Below are positions 33,901-47,000 of a stretch of DNA of 64,000 nt, piece by piece. Each line of letters begins with the position of its first letter. Position 1 is the stretch's first letter. Origin of the DNA: Apostichopus japonicus (Eukaryota > Echinodermata > Holothuroidea > Aspidochirotida > Stichopodidae); NCBI RefSeq assembly GCF_037975245.1, contig NC_092579.1, positions 9,729,001 through 9,793,000 on the forward strand. Direction: 5' to 3'. The notes under the pieces were generated by a model. The model was not told where the DNA came from. It saw only the letters and a program-made list of their open reading frames with translations, and ran no database searches. The position numbers and the translations under genes were made by a program.

Positions 33901-36900
33901 CAGATGACTTACCTTTGTCTCTAGTGTTCTACCAGTGTCAACAATTTCCTGGAGTCCTGGTAAACTGACACCAACAGCCATACCCTACAAAACAGAATCA
34001 TTATTATAACCAATTAGACAAGATATTTAAAGATTCTTTCAGGTTATCCCTTGGACAAAAAATTCTTATTGTATTTCTTGATGGTCCAAACAAATATTGA
34101 TGCCCACAAAAGGTAGCAAAAACAACAACCAAGGTGTATATGGCAGGAGAGCTGTGTGGGTTTGGTGAATAGAACACCAGCTTTGGGCCATTAAAATTTA
34201 ACTTTGAGTGGATCAACGGCCTACTACTATTTTTTGTTTAATTTCAGTTCCTCCAAGGTGATGGGGCGATGCCAATCTACTATTTTGAAGGTACAGTATT
34301 TACTTACAATGCAATCTGTATATGATGTAAACAACAAGTCCTTCACCTGATGATTTCAAAAGCTTACGTGATTGTCCAAACAGAAATTTGGTCATCGCAT
34401 ACAATCGAAGTACTGGTCAAAAGCTTGCCCTAGAGATGGGCTAATTTAATTGAATTAAGACAGGTAAGAAAAAGCAACTAAAGAGTTTGCACAACTACTC
34501 AGATTGAGTGCTTTTATTTTTTTCTCTCTTTTAAATTGTTTGTTTCTTCTATTTTATATTTTGATCTTTTTCTTTCTCATATTCAACATTTGTTCACTCA
34601 AAATCAATAGCTTACTGTGTCCAGTTTATCTTGATCTGATGTCGGTTTCCATTTGGCTTGACAGAGGGCTTCCTCTGAGGCAACAAGAGCGAACTGAGTC
34701 ACATCTTCTGCTATCTTCAACTCCTACAGGATAAGTAAAAGCAAGAGATTTTCAGAATCTTCATCATCCTTCTTATAAACAGTTGTCTTTTTTACAATAA
34801 CCAATTCCCACTCCACTCAAGAGTCACCCAGTTTATGACTTTGAAGTTCTGTAGTAAAACCTTGGCAGAGTGCTGTCTCCTGGTCCAAAGAGTTGCAATT
34901 AAAATACTGGTTGTTATCTGTATGCAATGTTAACAAGGCTAGATACAACTGGACAACTACATAATTCAGTGCTGGAAGTAAACAAAGGCTGTTGTATTTC
35001 TCCACGATAGCCTACAAAAGCACCCATCAGGGAAGGTCACAACGGCTGTCTTGCCCAAATTCTTTGGCTGTAATTTGGCAGCTGTGCCCTTTCACTTGAA
35101 TGCAATTCCAAGTAGATAAATAAAACCATTTTACAAAATGAAGTCCACGAAATAAACTTCCACAAGACAAAGATCAGTTAATATCAAACTATGAGTCACA
35201 TATATGTGTTTGCATACTTAGTGATTTTTACATTATGTTAGCAGAGTTAAAACATGATTGAACCAACCAATAGTATGTGTTATGTGTTCTGCTTCATATT
35301 CATAATATCACATTTAATACTGATGTTTCTTTGACTGTCCAGCAACATAATTGTTTTTGGCCTTGGTGCCCTACTACCAAACAATGTTTGACCTTGGTGC
35401 CCTATTTGATGACCTTGGGGCCCTCCCAAATTTATAACAAAGAGGCCCAATGGCCTTGCCCTGACCAAGCCTTACTTTCAGCCTTGTAACTAGGCTACAC
35501 TAATAGCTGATAGTTTTTTTGTGTTTTTTAAATAATCTGCCTGGATTAAAACTATTATCTCATAAATTTAGTAAGAAGTTCAAAGTTCAAGAAAACTGGG
35601 TTGTAAATAAATATGTTGTAGATACAATCAATCATTGTTACTTTATCATTTAAAGCCACATTTTTGAATAGCTAAGTTTATTTGCAATGACATTTGTTTC
35701 CTTGTTGCCTACCAAAAAAATATGCCTGTACATGTATAGGTTGAATATAAATATTTTAAAAAGTAGATAATTTGATGGTTTTGATATTGTAAATGGTGAT
35801 ATCAGGAGCTAAACTGGGGGCACCTACTAGTAACCCCCCCCCCCCCCCACAAAAAAAAATGTGACTTAAGATTGTACTATCTCAGTTCAACAAAAGGCTA
35901 AATTGGGATAAATTTTACACACTTTCACTCATACTGTACTCACAGCTTTCGTAAGGTGACTCGGAGCATGAAACTGGCCGTCGCCCTCGCCCCTTGGAAC
36001 CAATCCAGCTGTTGGTAAGCATCAAATAATATTGATAAAAGCACATTAAATATAATCGAATAACAAATGCAGATTAAAAATGTAAATATAACAATTACGT
36101 ATATAAACCACACCAAGCAATATTGGGTACAGAAATATTTTACTGTCCAGATGAATGATATCGAACGGATTAGTCATGCTCATTTTGCTGGGAGCATATA
36201 TGTGGATCTAAGGTAATACTGATAAAACAATTATTGATTGATTGATTGATTGATTTATTTTGTTTCATCACGTGAATATATACAATGTGATAGGAAGTCC
36301 TTTAAAAAACCTTCAGATGGCTTAACAAAGTAGAGGACTCCCTGTAAAGAAAAGGAAAAAGAAAACAAAATATATAAGAAGAAATGAACATGTTCAATTA
36401 ATAAGATGCAATAATTTTTTGAATAAAGTTTCTTCTGAATGATTTTGCAGAAGGTTTATTTGTAATATTGTCTGATAGAGAATTCCATGTTTTGATTGTA
36501 CGTGCCCTTAGTGATAACATCCCCATTGTAGAATTATATCTGTTATAATGTGCATTGCCTGAAAATCTGGTATTGTAATGATGAACATCACTGTTACTTA
36601 TTAAGTAGTCATTAAAAGCATTTGGTAACAGTCCATTCCATGCCTTATAAGCAAATGTTGCAAGATTAACCCGAATAATGTCATCAGTTTTTAACAACCT
36701 AGAATGATTTGTGTGGTCCCGTGGTTTGGCATGTGTTATATGGTGGACTGCTCTCTTCTGCGTAATATAAATGGGATTCAGATTGGTATATCTAGTACCA
36801 GACCATATGTTACAACAATACGTAATATGTGGCAGGACTAATGTCTGGTAGAGAATCTTTAATATGTGTTGTGGCAGATAATGCTTAAGCTTAGCTAAAA

Positions 36901-39900
36901 CACCAGTGTTTTTTGCAACTTTTTTACAGACAGTTGTAATGTCTTCACACCATTTAAGTTTATGATCTATATAAACGCCTAAAAATCTAGTGCTTTTGAC
37001 TTGTTGTAGTCGTTGACCGCCCATAGTTATATCAGCATTCCATGTAAAATTGTAAGAAGTATTAAAAACTATATAGTTTGTTTTATCAATATTCAATGAT
37101 AATTTGTTGCCAGCAAACCAGTCGCTGAACTTGTCTTTATTCAGTTGATACTTCAATATGAAATAAAGTACTCGATTGTGGTACGAAGAAGATATTTGGA
37201 TCGTCAGCAAACAAAACAACTTTAACTTTACCAAAAACTTTGGTAATGTCATTGACATAAAGGATGAAAAACAATGGACCAAGAATAGAGCCTTGTGGCA
37301 CACCACATTGTATTCTCTACGGTATTCTCTCCGGTATTATCATCACTGATTACAAAACGTTTTTTGTCGAAAAATTTACATTGAGTAGAAATGTAAATAT
37401 TGACAAACATGATTTCATACTGATTATAGACATGAATTCTGATTAAACACGATTTGCAAACTATCGAGGATACTAATAACTCAGTGACCAGTGAAAAGAT
37501 TTGCCAAAGTTGTTTTGGCTACCCACAAAAGACATGAAAACGAAATAAATGGTTCAGTTCTTTCATCCTCAAACATCTTACCTACTTTACTTGGTATTCC
37601 TTCATATTTTTCTCCACTCAGCAATCCAATGCCACTCTTGCCTTGAAGTAATTTTGACCATACATTGCTGACACCAATCCCCAATGGTGTTACAACTCCT
37701 GGAAGATATAAATTATTCACAAGAGACTGTGATGGTATGAAAATAATGATTTCAGACAACAACAAAAAATGAACAAGTTCTGAGTTCTGACAAGTTTGGT
37801 CATCTTCATAACATTCAGGTAAGTGATTACTTTGTACTGTAATTGGACACTGTAAGTTATCAGTGTTAACCTACTGTAAATTGCAGACTACCCTGCATTT
37901 TTATCTTTTTAGCTGTGACCATCTGATCATGGTTTGGTAAGAGATGTCTGACATTCTCCCTGAAGTTCCACCAAGATCATAAAGCTTCTTATACCAGATA
38001 AAAACTTGTGCTGAAAGGGGGGGGGGGGGGGGGTGTTGGAGGGGGGGCTTTGATTTAAGTCCTTGTGATCCTTTGTGATGATTTCCACTTCCAGGGTCTG
38101 GTTACTAATACTAGTTTAGTTTAGTTTAGTTTAGTTTAGTTTAGTTTAGTTTAGTTTAGTTTAGTTTAGTTTAGTTTAGTTTAGTAGAAAAAAAAAGGAT
38201 CAGGAGGGACACTCAAGGACCCTATAGAGAGAGAAAAGAAAAACTGAAGACACAAACACTCAGACCCGATTACAATGCTTAAAGTGCTTGTCCAAAGCAT
38301 TCTTAAACCCATTGACACTACTTGCAAGTACAACTTTCTCAGGCAAACCATTCTACTCATTCACAACCCTATTAGAAAAAAAAGTTATGCTGAATATTAA
38401 TCCTACTATGTGACTTATGGAGTTTAAGACAATAACCTCTGGTACAACTACTGTTAGCAAACATGAAAAAGTCGGTAAAGGATAAATTGTCGAAACCATA
38501 CACAATCTTGAAAACCTGGATCAAGTCCCCACGTAACCTCCTAAGCTCTAGTGTGGTGAGATTCAACAGTTGTAACCGCTAAGGAACACTCTTTAAGGAA
38601 CTAATCATCCTAGTAGCCCTCCCCTGGACCTTTTCAAGTACTTCCTTATCCTTAGCAAAATATGGGTTCCAAGCCTGCACAGCATTCTCCAGATGAGGCC
38701 TAACCAACTGCTTATAAAGCCTAACTACGATGTCCTCTTTCAGAAAACTGAAGTTCCTCTTGATCATACCTAAAACCCTATTATATACCTCTTTTAGCAG
38801 CTTCAAGACAATGTTTAGAAGGTTGTAGAGATGAGTCAATGTAGATACCTAGGTCTCTTTCAACAGAGACCTCCTGTAACTCCACACTGTTAAGATTGTA
38901 TATAAACTTTTGGTTACTGTACTACCAATGTGCATTACATTGCATTTATCAATATTAAAAAGCATTTGCCACCCCTGAGACCAGGAAAAAACCTGATCCA
39001 AATCCATTTGAAACTTCTTATAATAGTTTTTGGAAGAGACCTCAGAATACAATTTGGTGTCATCAGCAAACTTTTTAGCTGTACACAAAATATCTCCGTC
39101 GATGTCATTTATATAGCAACAAACAACAAGGGACCCACTACAGACCATTGTGGAACCCCACTAGTAACGTCCTGCCAAGAAGAAGCACAGCCTTTAATTA
39201 CCACCCTCTGTTTCCTATTACCAAGCCAATTCTCGATCCAAGGCAGTAAATTCCCGGTAGAAATACTAGATGATGGTAGGCCTATACTGTAAATTCGCTT
39301 TAGTAATAGCATTAAAGTTATTTTAAAAGATAATTGCGATCACGATCTATCATCTAGCTTACTTTGCTCGGTGGCTTAGTGCTTTCAATTCGGCTATGTG
39401 ATTTCATCAATTAGTTGATCAGATTCCGCGGGAAATAGAAAATGTATACTTGTAAAGGTTGGGAGTCAAACTGCTCAAAGCAAGGAAAAATTTCCCTGAC
39501 TCTGTGGAATAATCCATGAAAGTGTCTCAGATCACAAAATTGATGATGCCTTGTTTTGGCTGCATTTGTTCATGCTTTGTATATTGAAATTATGAATGAA
39601 AGTGGTTACAATTTGACTATTTGTGCAACTACATATGTATAACACAGTAACGCGAATTTAGGGAACACGCGAAGTTACAGTACCGTACACCATGCTATTA
39701 CTACACAGCAATCTAAGTAGGCTAGGCCTAGTCGCGAATCTAGTACATGCACAACTCTGTAACCTTCATAATTGAGATAATATGACAATCCACTTACCTA
39801 TTCCTGTGACTCCAACCCTCACTCTACCACTTTCACTCACTATACCAGTCGAGCTACCTTGGCTTCTAAATGGAATATTTAAAGTTCTTTTCGCGCTACA

Positions 39901-39942
39901 GAAGAGAAATATAGATGCAGGCCCGACTACGGTCTTCTTCAT
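27931..39942 (-). CDS. OXSM: OXSM, mitochondrial 3-oxoacyl-ACP synthase (12 coding exons)
   Basis: OXSM condenses malonyl-ACP with an acyl-ACP in mitochondrial type II fatty acid synthesis, supplying octanoate for lipoate. Exons on the minus strand: 39798-39942 (ATG at 39942), 37582-37698, 35944-36008, 34616-34723, 33913-33984, 32969-33055, 32313-32464, 31579-31693, 30797-30863, 30083-30220, 28504-28652, 27931-28101 (TGA). All junctions are GT-AG and all phases agree, giving 461 residues; human OXSM is about the same length. The thiolase-fold catalytic set is complete: Cys208 in VSTACTTG, His349 in [11 protein letters not shown], Lys381 and His386 in [11 protein letters not shown], and the C-terminal NSFGFGGTN loop. 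The first about 30 residues are basic and hydroxylated with no acidic residue, fitting a mitochondrial targeting peptide. Introns 1, 2 and 11 contain transposons, yet no exon is damaged, so the gene is probably active. Confidence 0.95.
28195..28430 (-). mobile_element. tRNA-derived SINE in OXSM intron 11
   Basis: On the minus strand the head (28430 downwards) has an A-box-like TTAGCTCAGTGGTTAGCGCC and a B-box-like GAGTTCGAGTC. The body includes AATTGACAATTCATAATCAT and ends in a TACA-type microsatellite (ATGTATGTATGT at about 28195-28210). It has the head-body-tail layout of a SINE. Confidence 0.7.
36228..37320 (-). mobile_element. CR1-like LINE fragment in OXSM intron 2
   Basis: On the minus strand [13 protein letters not shown] and YVNDITK (about 37310-37250), then LFADD in a shifted frame, are followed by a 302-codon frame (37306-36398). 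That frame contains [44 protein letters not shown] and [11 protein letters not shown], all reverse transcriptase and C-terminal blocks of CR1/L2-like elements. The 3' tail is a TCAA/TTGA tetranucleotide run at 36232-36256. The endonuclease is missing. It differs from the family at 25556 and 38111 in sequence and in tail repeat. Confidence 0.85.
38111..39312 (-). mobile_element. CR1-like LINE fragment in OXSM intron 1
   Basis: Same family as 25556-26505 but longer at the 5' side. On the minus strand it starts with [14 protein letters not shown] and [15 protein letters not shown] (the usual Gly-Ser is Trp-Ser here), then [20 protein letters not shown] and the downstream blocks. Frameshifts and a small deletion near 38579 split it into three frames, so it is inactive. 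The tail is a long TTTAG array (38113-38185). Confidence 0.85.
38113..38185. repeat. (TTTAG)n microsatellite, about 14 copies
   Basis: Perfect pentanucleotide run forming the 3' tail of the CR1-like fragment. The sister copy at 25556-25579 has only about four copies. Confidence 0.95.
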
Positions 39943-39949
39943 TGTCTTC

Positions 39950-41030
39950 TCTTCGAGATCGAGTTGAAGTTCGAAAACCCCACATCAAGCAAATTCGGTC
40001 CAGTTTTCGTCACAGAGAAATGGTAATCGATCATTGGGTGCTATGGAGGTATTTGTTTAATTTTTTTGGATGGACTTAAAGTTACTTCACACATCTCGCT
40101 TCTACAACCGTCTAAATGACTGATATTCATAGCGAGATTTCAAATAAACAAATAGGAGAGTTTGTTTTCACAGTGAGTTTTTCAAACCAACATGATTGAA
40201 AAGAGAAAGAGATGTCCTTGGCAATTATTATTTAGGCAAATACAAATAGCGCCACTAACTTTACAACAACATGTTAATTTTCTATCAGGATGAATTTTCA
40301 CGGGAAGGAACTGGATGAGTGGTAGAAAAAAAAAACTTGAATATGGTTAATATTTCAGCGAATGTCCGGTAAATATTCGCAGCTTTTGAACATCGACTTT
40401 TCTGATACCCCAAATGTGGGATGCCGTTACAACCACATATATACTTACGTACACAGGAGGGCAGAGAGGGCTACTGCCCCACCACATGCACCGACATACC
40501 TCCGCTCACTTAGAAAAATGGGGGAAATGAGTACAAAGCCTACGTTTCTATTTGTTACTCGTCAACGAGGGATTTACTACACGGCAGTACTAAATCATTC
40601 AACTGGATCCATTGTATTAGCAGAAGAGTGTTTGGCAAACAAATGATCAATGTTCGTTTCATTCACCACACAATACATCTAATTTCCGATCTTATTTCTT
40701 TTCTTCTATAGAAAGTCACACACTCAAAACTTGGACAGTTTAAAGAAGGTAATACATATGACATGAAACGTTCGAAAATTCCATGTCTCATCTGGGCCAC
40801 CGTAATTTCTACAATAATTAAATAATGCTTGTGAAGGCCCAAAAACACCTCGGTCCTCCTGTCCCTCGCATAATATTTATAGCATACTACCCAAGTATGG
40901 AGTATAAACCAGCATGCACGGTCACGTGAAACCTCTCAGGTATTATGAGCATGACTAAATAACTCATTTAAAGCAGGAGAAACATGCTCATTTCAACTAT
41001 CCGCGGGTTAACATAACACAGTTTGGGCAA
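39950..41030. other. OXSM upstream region, no gene recognised
   Basis: This must hold the OXSM promoter (transcription goes leftwards from about 39950-40020), but I see no TATA box in a convincing place. A 94-codon open frame at 40362-40646 on the plus strand matches nothing I know and has no supporting features. Confidence 0.4.
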
Positions 41031-41033
41031 ATG

Positions 41034-44000
41034 TTACCATTTTAACATAACTAGATGTTAACCAAAACAGTCTCAGTACCGTGTTTTCATCACAGGATAA
41101 TGCACGAACGGGTGTATGGCGCAAGTAATGCACGAAGCCGTATAGAGTTACTGTACTGTAGTTCATCCAACAATAACGTTGAGCCCCCGTTCCTGCATTA
41201 TCCGTGTGATAAACGCACGGTAGAGTGTATGGCGGGCCATCAGTCTCAAATCATGGGAGATCGACTTATACCGATTTAAATCGACATATACCAGTTTCCT
41301 TCGACTTATACCAGTTTCATTCTACATATCATCGATTTAAATCGACATATACCAGTTTCATTCTACATATCATCGATTTAAATCGACATATACCAGTTTC
41401 ATTCTACATATCATCGATTTATTTTACTTATCATCGATTTAAATCGATTTAAATACAATTGATTTTTTTTTTTTTTTGGGGGGTTATCAAATTTCATCAC
41501 TAAGCCCAATTTAAGCGGGGAACAAACTTTCGCTTTGTTTCGGTTTCAGGCGCGTAGCCAAGAATTTGCCAAGGGAGGGGCCAAACTGTAGGCAAACTAT
41601 CAGAGCAGTAGGCATTGAAAACTATCTAAGCTTAGCGCCACCATTTTTGGAGCGAAGCGTACAAGAAAATTTTGGCTGAAAATGCCTCCCAGATCGCTGT
41701 AAATGGCACTTCCCAGGCCTTGTAAATGGCATCTTCAGCATTTTCTCTTTTGTAATTACTAACAATATCGTAAAAACATAAAAAAGAAATTAAATAGGGA
41801 ACCCATATCGATGTGGATCAATTATATATGAGTGTACGAACAGATACTTACTGTACACTCATACACAATAGATGTACAGACATGATAATAATGATGAGTG
41901 GCAACTACCTGTATACGGTCACAGATCAAAGAAACGACCTCGAAGTGTCATTTACCTCATGCAGCATGTGTCGGATGAAGGTTTCACCACCGCCAAATAT
42001 GATTTGGATAAATAATGTCACGCATTATTTTCTATTCATAGCCACACGAAATAAACTATGCCACCAAATATTGGTGGGATATTATATACTATATCCCCTA
42101 CCTAAAATATTGGGGGAGACTTGTCCCCGTCCCTCCCCCCCCCCTCCCTCATGATTGCCGCCCATGTGCGAAACTAACTGTTTCACTGTCGGTTATCGGT
42201 ATATACATGTTTATGTCTTTGTATTCCTTCTTGAAACTGTATGGCTGAGTCATTTCTGTTGGTGGAATTGAACCACCTGCAAAATAAATTCTGCATCACC
42301 TGAACAGATTTGTGAAATTGCCAAAACAGTTAGCAAAAGAGAAATCAAAAGCAATAGAACCATGTAAACTGAAGCCGTTTAAATCATTCCCAAGTGTTAA
42401 CCATTTTGTGAACACAAGTAACTTCAAATGCCAGTGTCCACACTGTAAGAATTTCACTTACAGTAACCACATACCGCACAACTTTCCCTAACACAGAGAA
42501 CTAGGCTAGTGCAATTATACTACACATGCTATGAAAGTGACCCTTACAGAATTGAACACTCTTGAATTCCTGATATATAGGCCACAACTCTGGTTTTCAG
42601 CAGAAAGTTGATATTGGAGTTCACACTTCCAGCTGTAAAGCTGGGTGCTTATCACTCTTGTGTACACAAATTGCATGGCCAGGCAAGACCACTTTTTAAT
42701 TACGCTGGGATAACTTCATAGTTGGCTTCTTTGCAGAGTGATTAAATATTATGTTACTGTCATTCCAAAGAAAGATTTATACCTTCTTAGACAGATAAGA
42801 CTCATAGCCAGGAAATCAGAGACAGTGGATTTGTTGACTCAAATGATTATCATTGGATGCAAGGCTGCATAATTTGTGTCAATTTCTGTAAGGGGCATTT
42901 CATGTCATGTCTGCCTAATTTTCTGCAACCCCAGTTTCTTGTGCCCTATTGCATTCCCAGTGTACCATTGCAAGTAGCAAACATGTTAGCTAGCAGTGCT
43001 TCCTTTTTAAAACATTTTTGTAACAATTAATGATAAACATTATTTAGCCTAGGAAGCTGGCTTATGTAGTATGATTATATTTTGAAGTTGATCAACCAGA
43101 CAACCACTTACCTAACATCATAATATGCTATTCAATTAGTATTAGGTAAAAACATCGTAAAATTAGAAAAACATTGAAACTCTTGGCAACAAATAGGTTG
43201 CTATATGATGTTGCTCACCGCTCAGGGAGTGACATTTAACGAGAAAATCAAAAGTTGTTCTACCATGTGCTATGACAGTGAACTTGCGAATTTGCTCTTC
43301 GGTTTGAGATGAAATTAACATGTAGCATTTCAAGGCATTTTCATCTCCCATAGGATCTGACTTGCAGGCTGGTTGTTGCTGTGAATGTCATGTCAGTTCA
43401 TAAGGGGGTAATTAACACTGCAAATACTTTGTGCTCAATCTCTCATTGAATTATTTACCTAATCAGCCAAGAAACAACATTTATTGTTTTTTCTAAGTCT
43501 GCTTAAGTTTACTTTCTTAAGGCCACATAGCTAATGATGGTAAAACCAAGATATTTACACAAGAAGCAGTTCCTGCTGAATATGCCATTCTAAAACCATT
43601 GCCATGGAGTTTTGCATATTGTAATGTAGTATGTAGTCATATCCCCATCATATTACTTTAAACATTTGCTTCCATGCCTCTTTGTCTTAAGAGTAACTGC
43701 TTACTTCCTGTTCATGACTTATTCACCCTACACCCACATCATATTCGTAGAAGCCCCCTTTGTCTTAATTCCATGAAATACTCATGCTTAAACACAGATG
43801 ACAACCTGTTGCATCTCATGTGTATTACAAATAAGGTTAGTCATAGTCATCTCCATGTGCCTTAGTAATTATAAAGTAAGACCAAGAGTTTATGTCACAG
43901 AGAGGTTATTGCCCCCTCACAGGAAGTTGAAATGACTTAAATACTGTTGTTTTTTAATATGTAAAAGACTAAGATTCCAGACTTCACTTGTTACCATTTT

Positions 44001-47000
44001 AACATAACTAGATGTTAACCAAAACAGTCTCAGTACCGTGTTTTCATCACAGGATAATGCACGAACGGGTGTATGGCGCAAGTAATGCACGAAGCCGTAT
44101 AGAGTTACTGTACTGTAGTTCATCCAACAATAACGTTGAGCCCCCGTTCCTGCATTATCCGTGTGATAAACGCACGGTAGAGTGTATGGCGGGCCATCAG
44201 TCTCAAATCATGGGAGATCGACTTATACCGATTTAAATCGACATATACCAGTTTCCTTCGACATATACCAGTTTCCTTCGACTTATACCAGTTTCATTCT
44301 ACATATCATCGATTTAAATCGACATATACCAGTTTCATTCTACATATCATCGATTTAAATCGACATATACCAGTTTCATTCTACATATCATCGATTTATT
44401 TTACTTATCATCGATTTAAATCGATTTAAATACAATTGATTTTTTTTTTTTTTTTGGGGGTTATCAAATTTCATCACTAAGCCCAATTTAAGCGGGGAAC
44501 AAACTTTCGCTTTGTTTCGGTTTCAGGCGCGTAGCCAGGAATTTGCCAAGGGAGGGGCCAAACTGTAGGCAAACTATCAGAGCAGTAGGCATTGAAAACT
44601 ATCTAAGCTTAGCGCCACCATTTTTGGAGCGAAGCGTACAAGAAAATTTTGGCTGAAAATGCCTCCCAGATCGCTGTAAATGGCACTTCCCAGGCCTTGT
44701 AAATGGCATCTTCAGCATTTTCTCTTTTGTAATTACTAACAATATCGTAAAAACATAAAAAAGAAATTAAATAGGGAACCCATATCGATGTGGATCAATT
44801 ATATATGAGTGTACGAACAGATACTTACTGTACACTCATACACAATAGATGTACAGACATGATAATAATGATGAGTGGCAACTACCTGTATACGGTCACA
44901 GATCAAAGAAACGACCTCGAAGTGTCATTTACCTCATGCAGCATGTGTCGGATGAAGGTTTCACCACCGCCAAATATGATTTGGATAAATAATGTCACGC
45001 ATTATTTTCTATTCATAGCCACACGAAATAAACTATGCCACCAAATATTGGTGGGATATTATATACTATATCCCCTACCTAAAATATTGGGGGAGACTTG
45101 TCCCCGTCCCTCCCCCCCCCCTCCCTCATGATTGCCGCCCATGTGCGAAACTAACTGTTTCACTGTCGGTTATCGGTATATACATGTTTATGTCTTTGTA
45201 TTCCTTCTTGAAACTGTATGGCTGAGTCATTTCTGTTGGTGGAATTGAACCACCTGCAAAATAAATTCTGCATCACCTGAACAGATTTGTGAAATTGCCA
45301 AAACAGTTAGCAAAAGAGAAATCAAAAGCAATAGAACCATGTAAACTGAAGCCGTTTAAATCATTCCCAAGTGTTAACCATTTTGTGAACACAAGTAACT
45401 TCAAATGCCAGTGTCCACACTGTAAGAATTTCACTTACAGTAACCACATACCGCACAACTTTCCCTAACACAGAGAACTAGGCTAGTGCAATTATACTAC
45501 ACATGCTATGAAAGTGACCCTTACAGAATTGAACACTCTTGAATTCCTGATATATAGGCCACAACTCTGGTTTTCAGCAGAAAGTTGATATTGGAGTTCA
45601 CACTTCCAGCTGTAAAGCTGGGTGCTTATCACTCTTGTGTACACAAATTGCATGGCCAGGCAAGACCACTTTTTAATTACGCTGGGATAACTTCATAGTT
45701 GGCTTCTTTGCAGAGTGATTAAATATTATGTTACTGTCATTCCAAAGAAAGATTTATACCTTCTTAGACAGATAAGACTCATAGCCAGGAAATCAGAGAC
45801 AGTGGATTTGTTGACTCAAATGATTATCATTGGATGCAAGGCTGCATAATTTGTGTCAATTTCTGTAAGGGGCATTTCATGTCATGTCTGCCTAATTTTC
45901 TGCAACCCCAGTTTCTTGTGCCCTATTGCATTCCCAGTGTACCATTGCAAGTAGCAAACATGTTAGCTAGCAGTGCTTCCTTTTTAAAACATTTTTGTAA
46001 CAATTAATGATAAACATTATTTAGCCTAGGAAGCTGGCTTATGTAGTATGATTATATTTTGAAGTTGATCAACCAGACAACCACTTACCTAACATCATAA
46101 TATGCTATTCAATTAGTATTAGGTAAAAACATCGTAAAATTAGAAAAACATTGAAACTCTTGGCAACAAATAGGTTGCTATATGATGTTGCTCACCGCTC
46201 AGGGAGTGACATTTAACGAGAAAATCAAAAGTTGTTCTACCATGTGCTATGACAGTGAACTTGCGAATTTGCTCTTCGGTTTGAGATGAAATTAACATGT
46301 AGCATTTCAAGGCATTTTCATCTCCCATAGGATCTGACTTGCAGGCTGGTTGTTGCTGTGAATGTCATGTCAGTTCATAAGGGGGTAATTAACACTGCAA
46401 ATACTTTGTGCTCAATCTCTCATTGAATTATTTACCTAATCAGCCAAGAAACAACATTTATTGTTTTTTCTAAGTCTGCTTAAGTTTACTTTCTTAAGGC
46501 CACATAGCTAATGATGGTAAAACCAAGATATTTACACAAGAAGCAGTTCCTGCTGAATATGCCATTCTAAAACCATTGCCATGGAGTTTTGCATATTGTA
46601 ATGTAGTATGTAGTCATATCCCCATCATATTACTTTAAACATTTGCTTCCATGCCTCTTTGTCTTAAGAGTAACTGCTTACTTCCTGTTCATGACTTATT
46701 CACCCTACACCCACATCATATTCGTAGAAGCCCCCTTTGTCTTAATTCCATGAAATACTCATGCTTAAACACAGATGACAACCTGTTGCATCTCATGTGT
46801 ATTACAAATAAGGTTAGTCATAGTCATCTCCATGTGCCTTAGTAATTATAAAGTAAGACCAAGAGTTTATGTCACAGAGAGGTTATTGCCCCCTCACAGG
46901 AAGTTGAAATGACTTAAATACTGTTGTTTTTTAATATGTAAAAGACTAAGATTCCAGACTTCACTTGTTACCATTTTAACATAACTAGATGTTAACCAAA

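Noticed and set aside
40362-40646. 94-codon frame divergent from OXSM
   Set aside because: No known domain, splice signals or repeat-independent support.
41813-42154. 113-codon frame in each 3-kb unit
   Set aside because: Its end lies in a C-rich run of the MITE-like region, and there are no recognisable domains.
43163-43351. 62-codon frame (MGDENALKCYM...) found in two complete and one further 3-kb unit
   Set aside because: Its repetition comes only from the triplication, and I recognise no family. It cannot be called a gene without transcript evidence.
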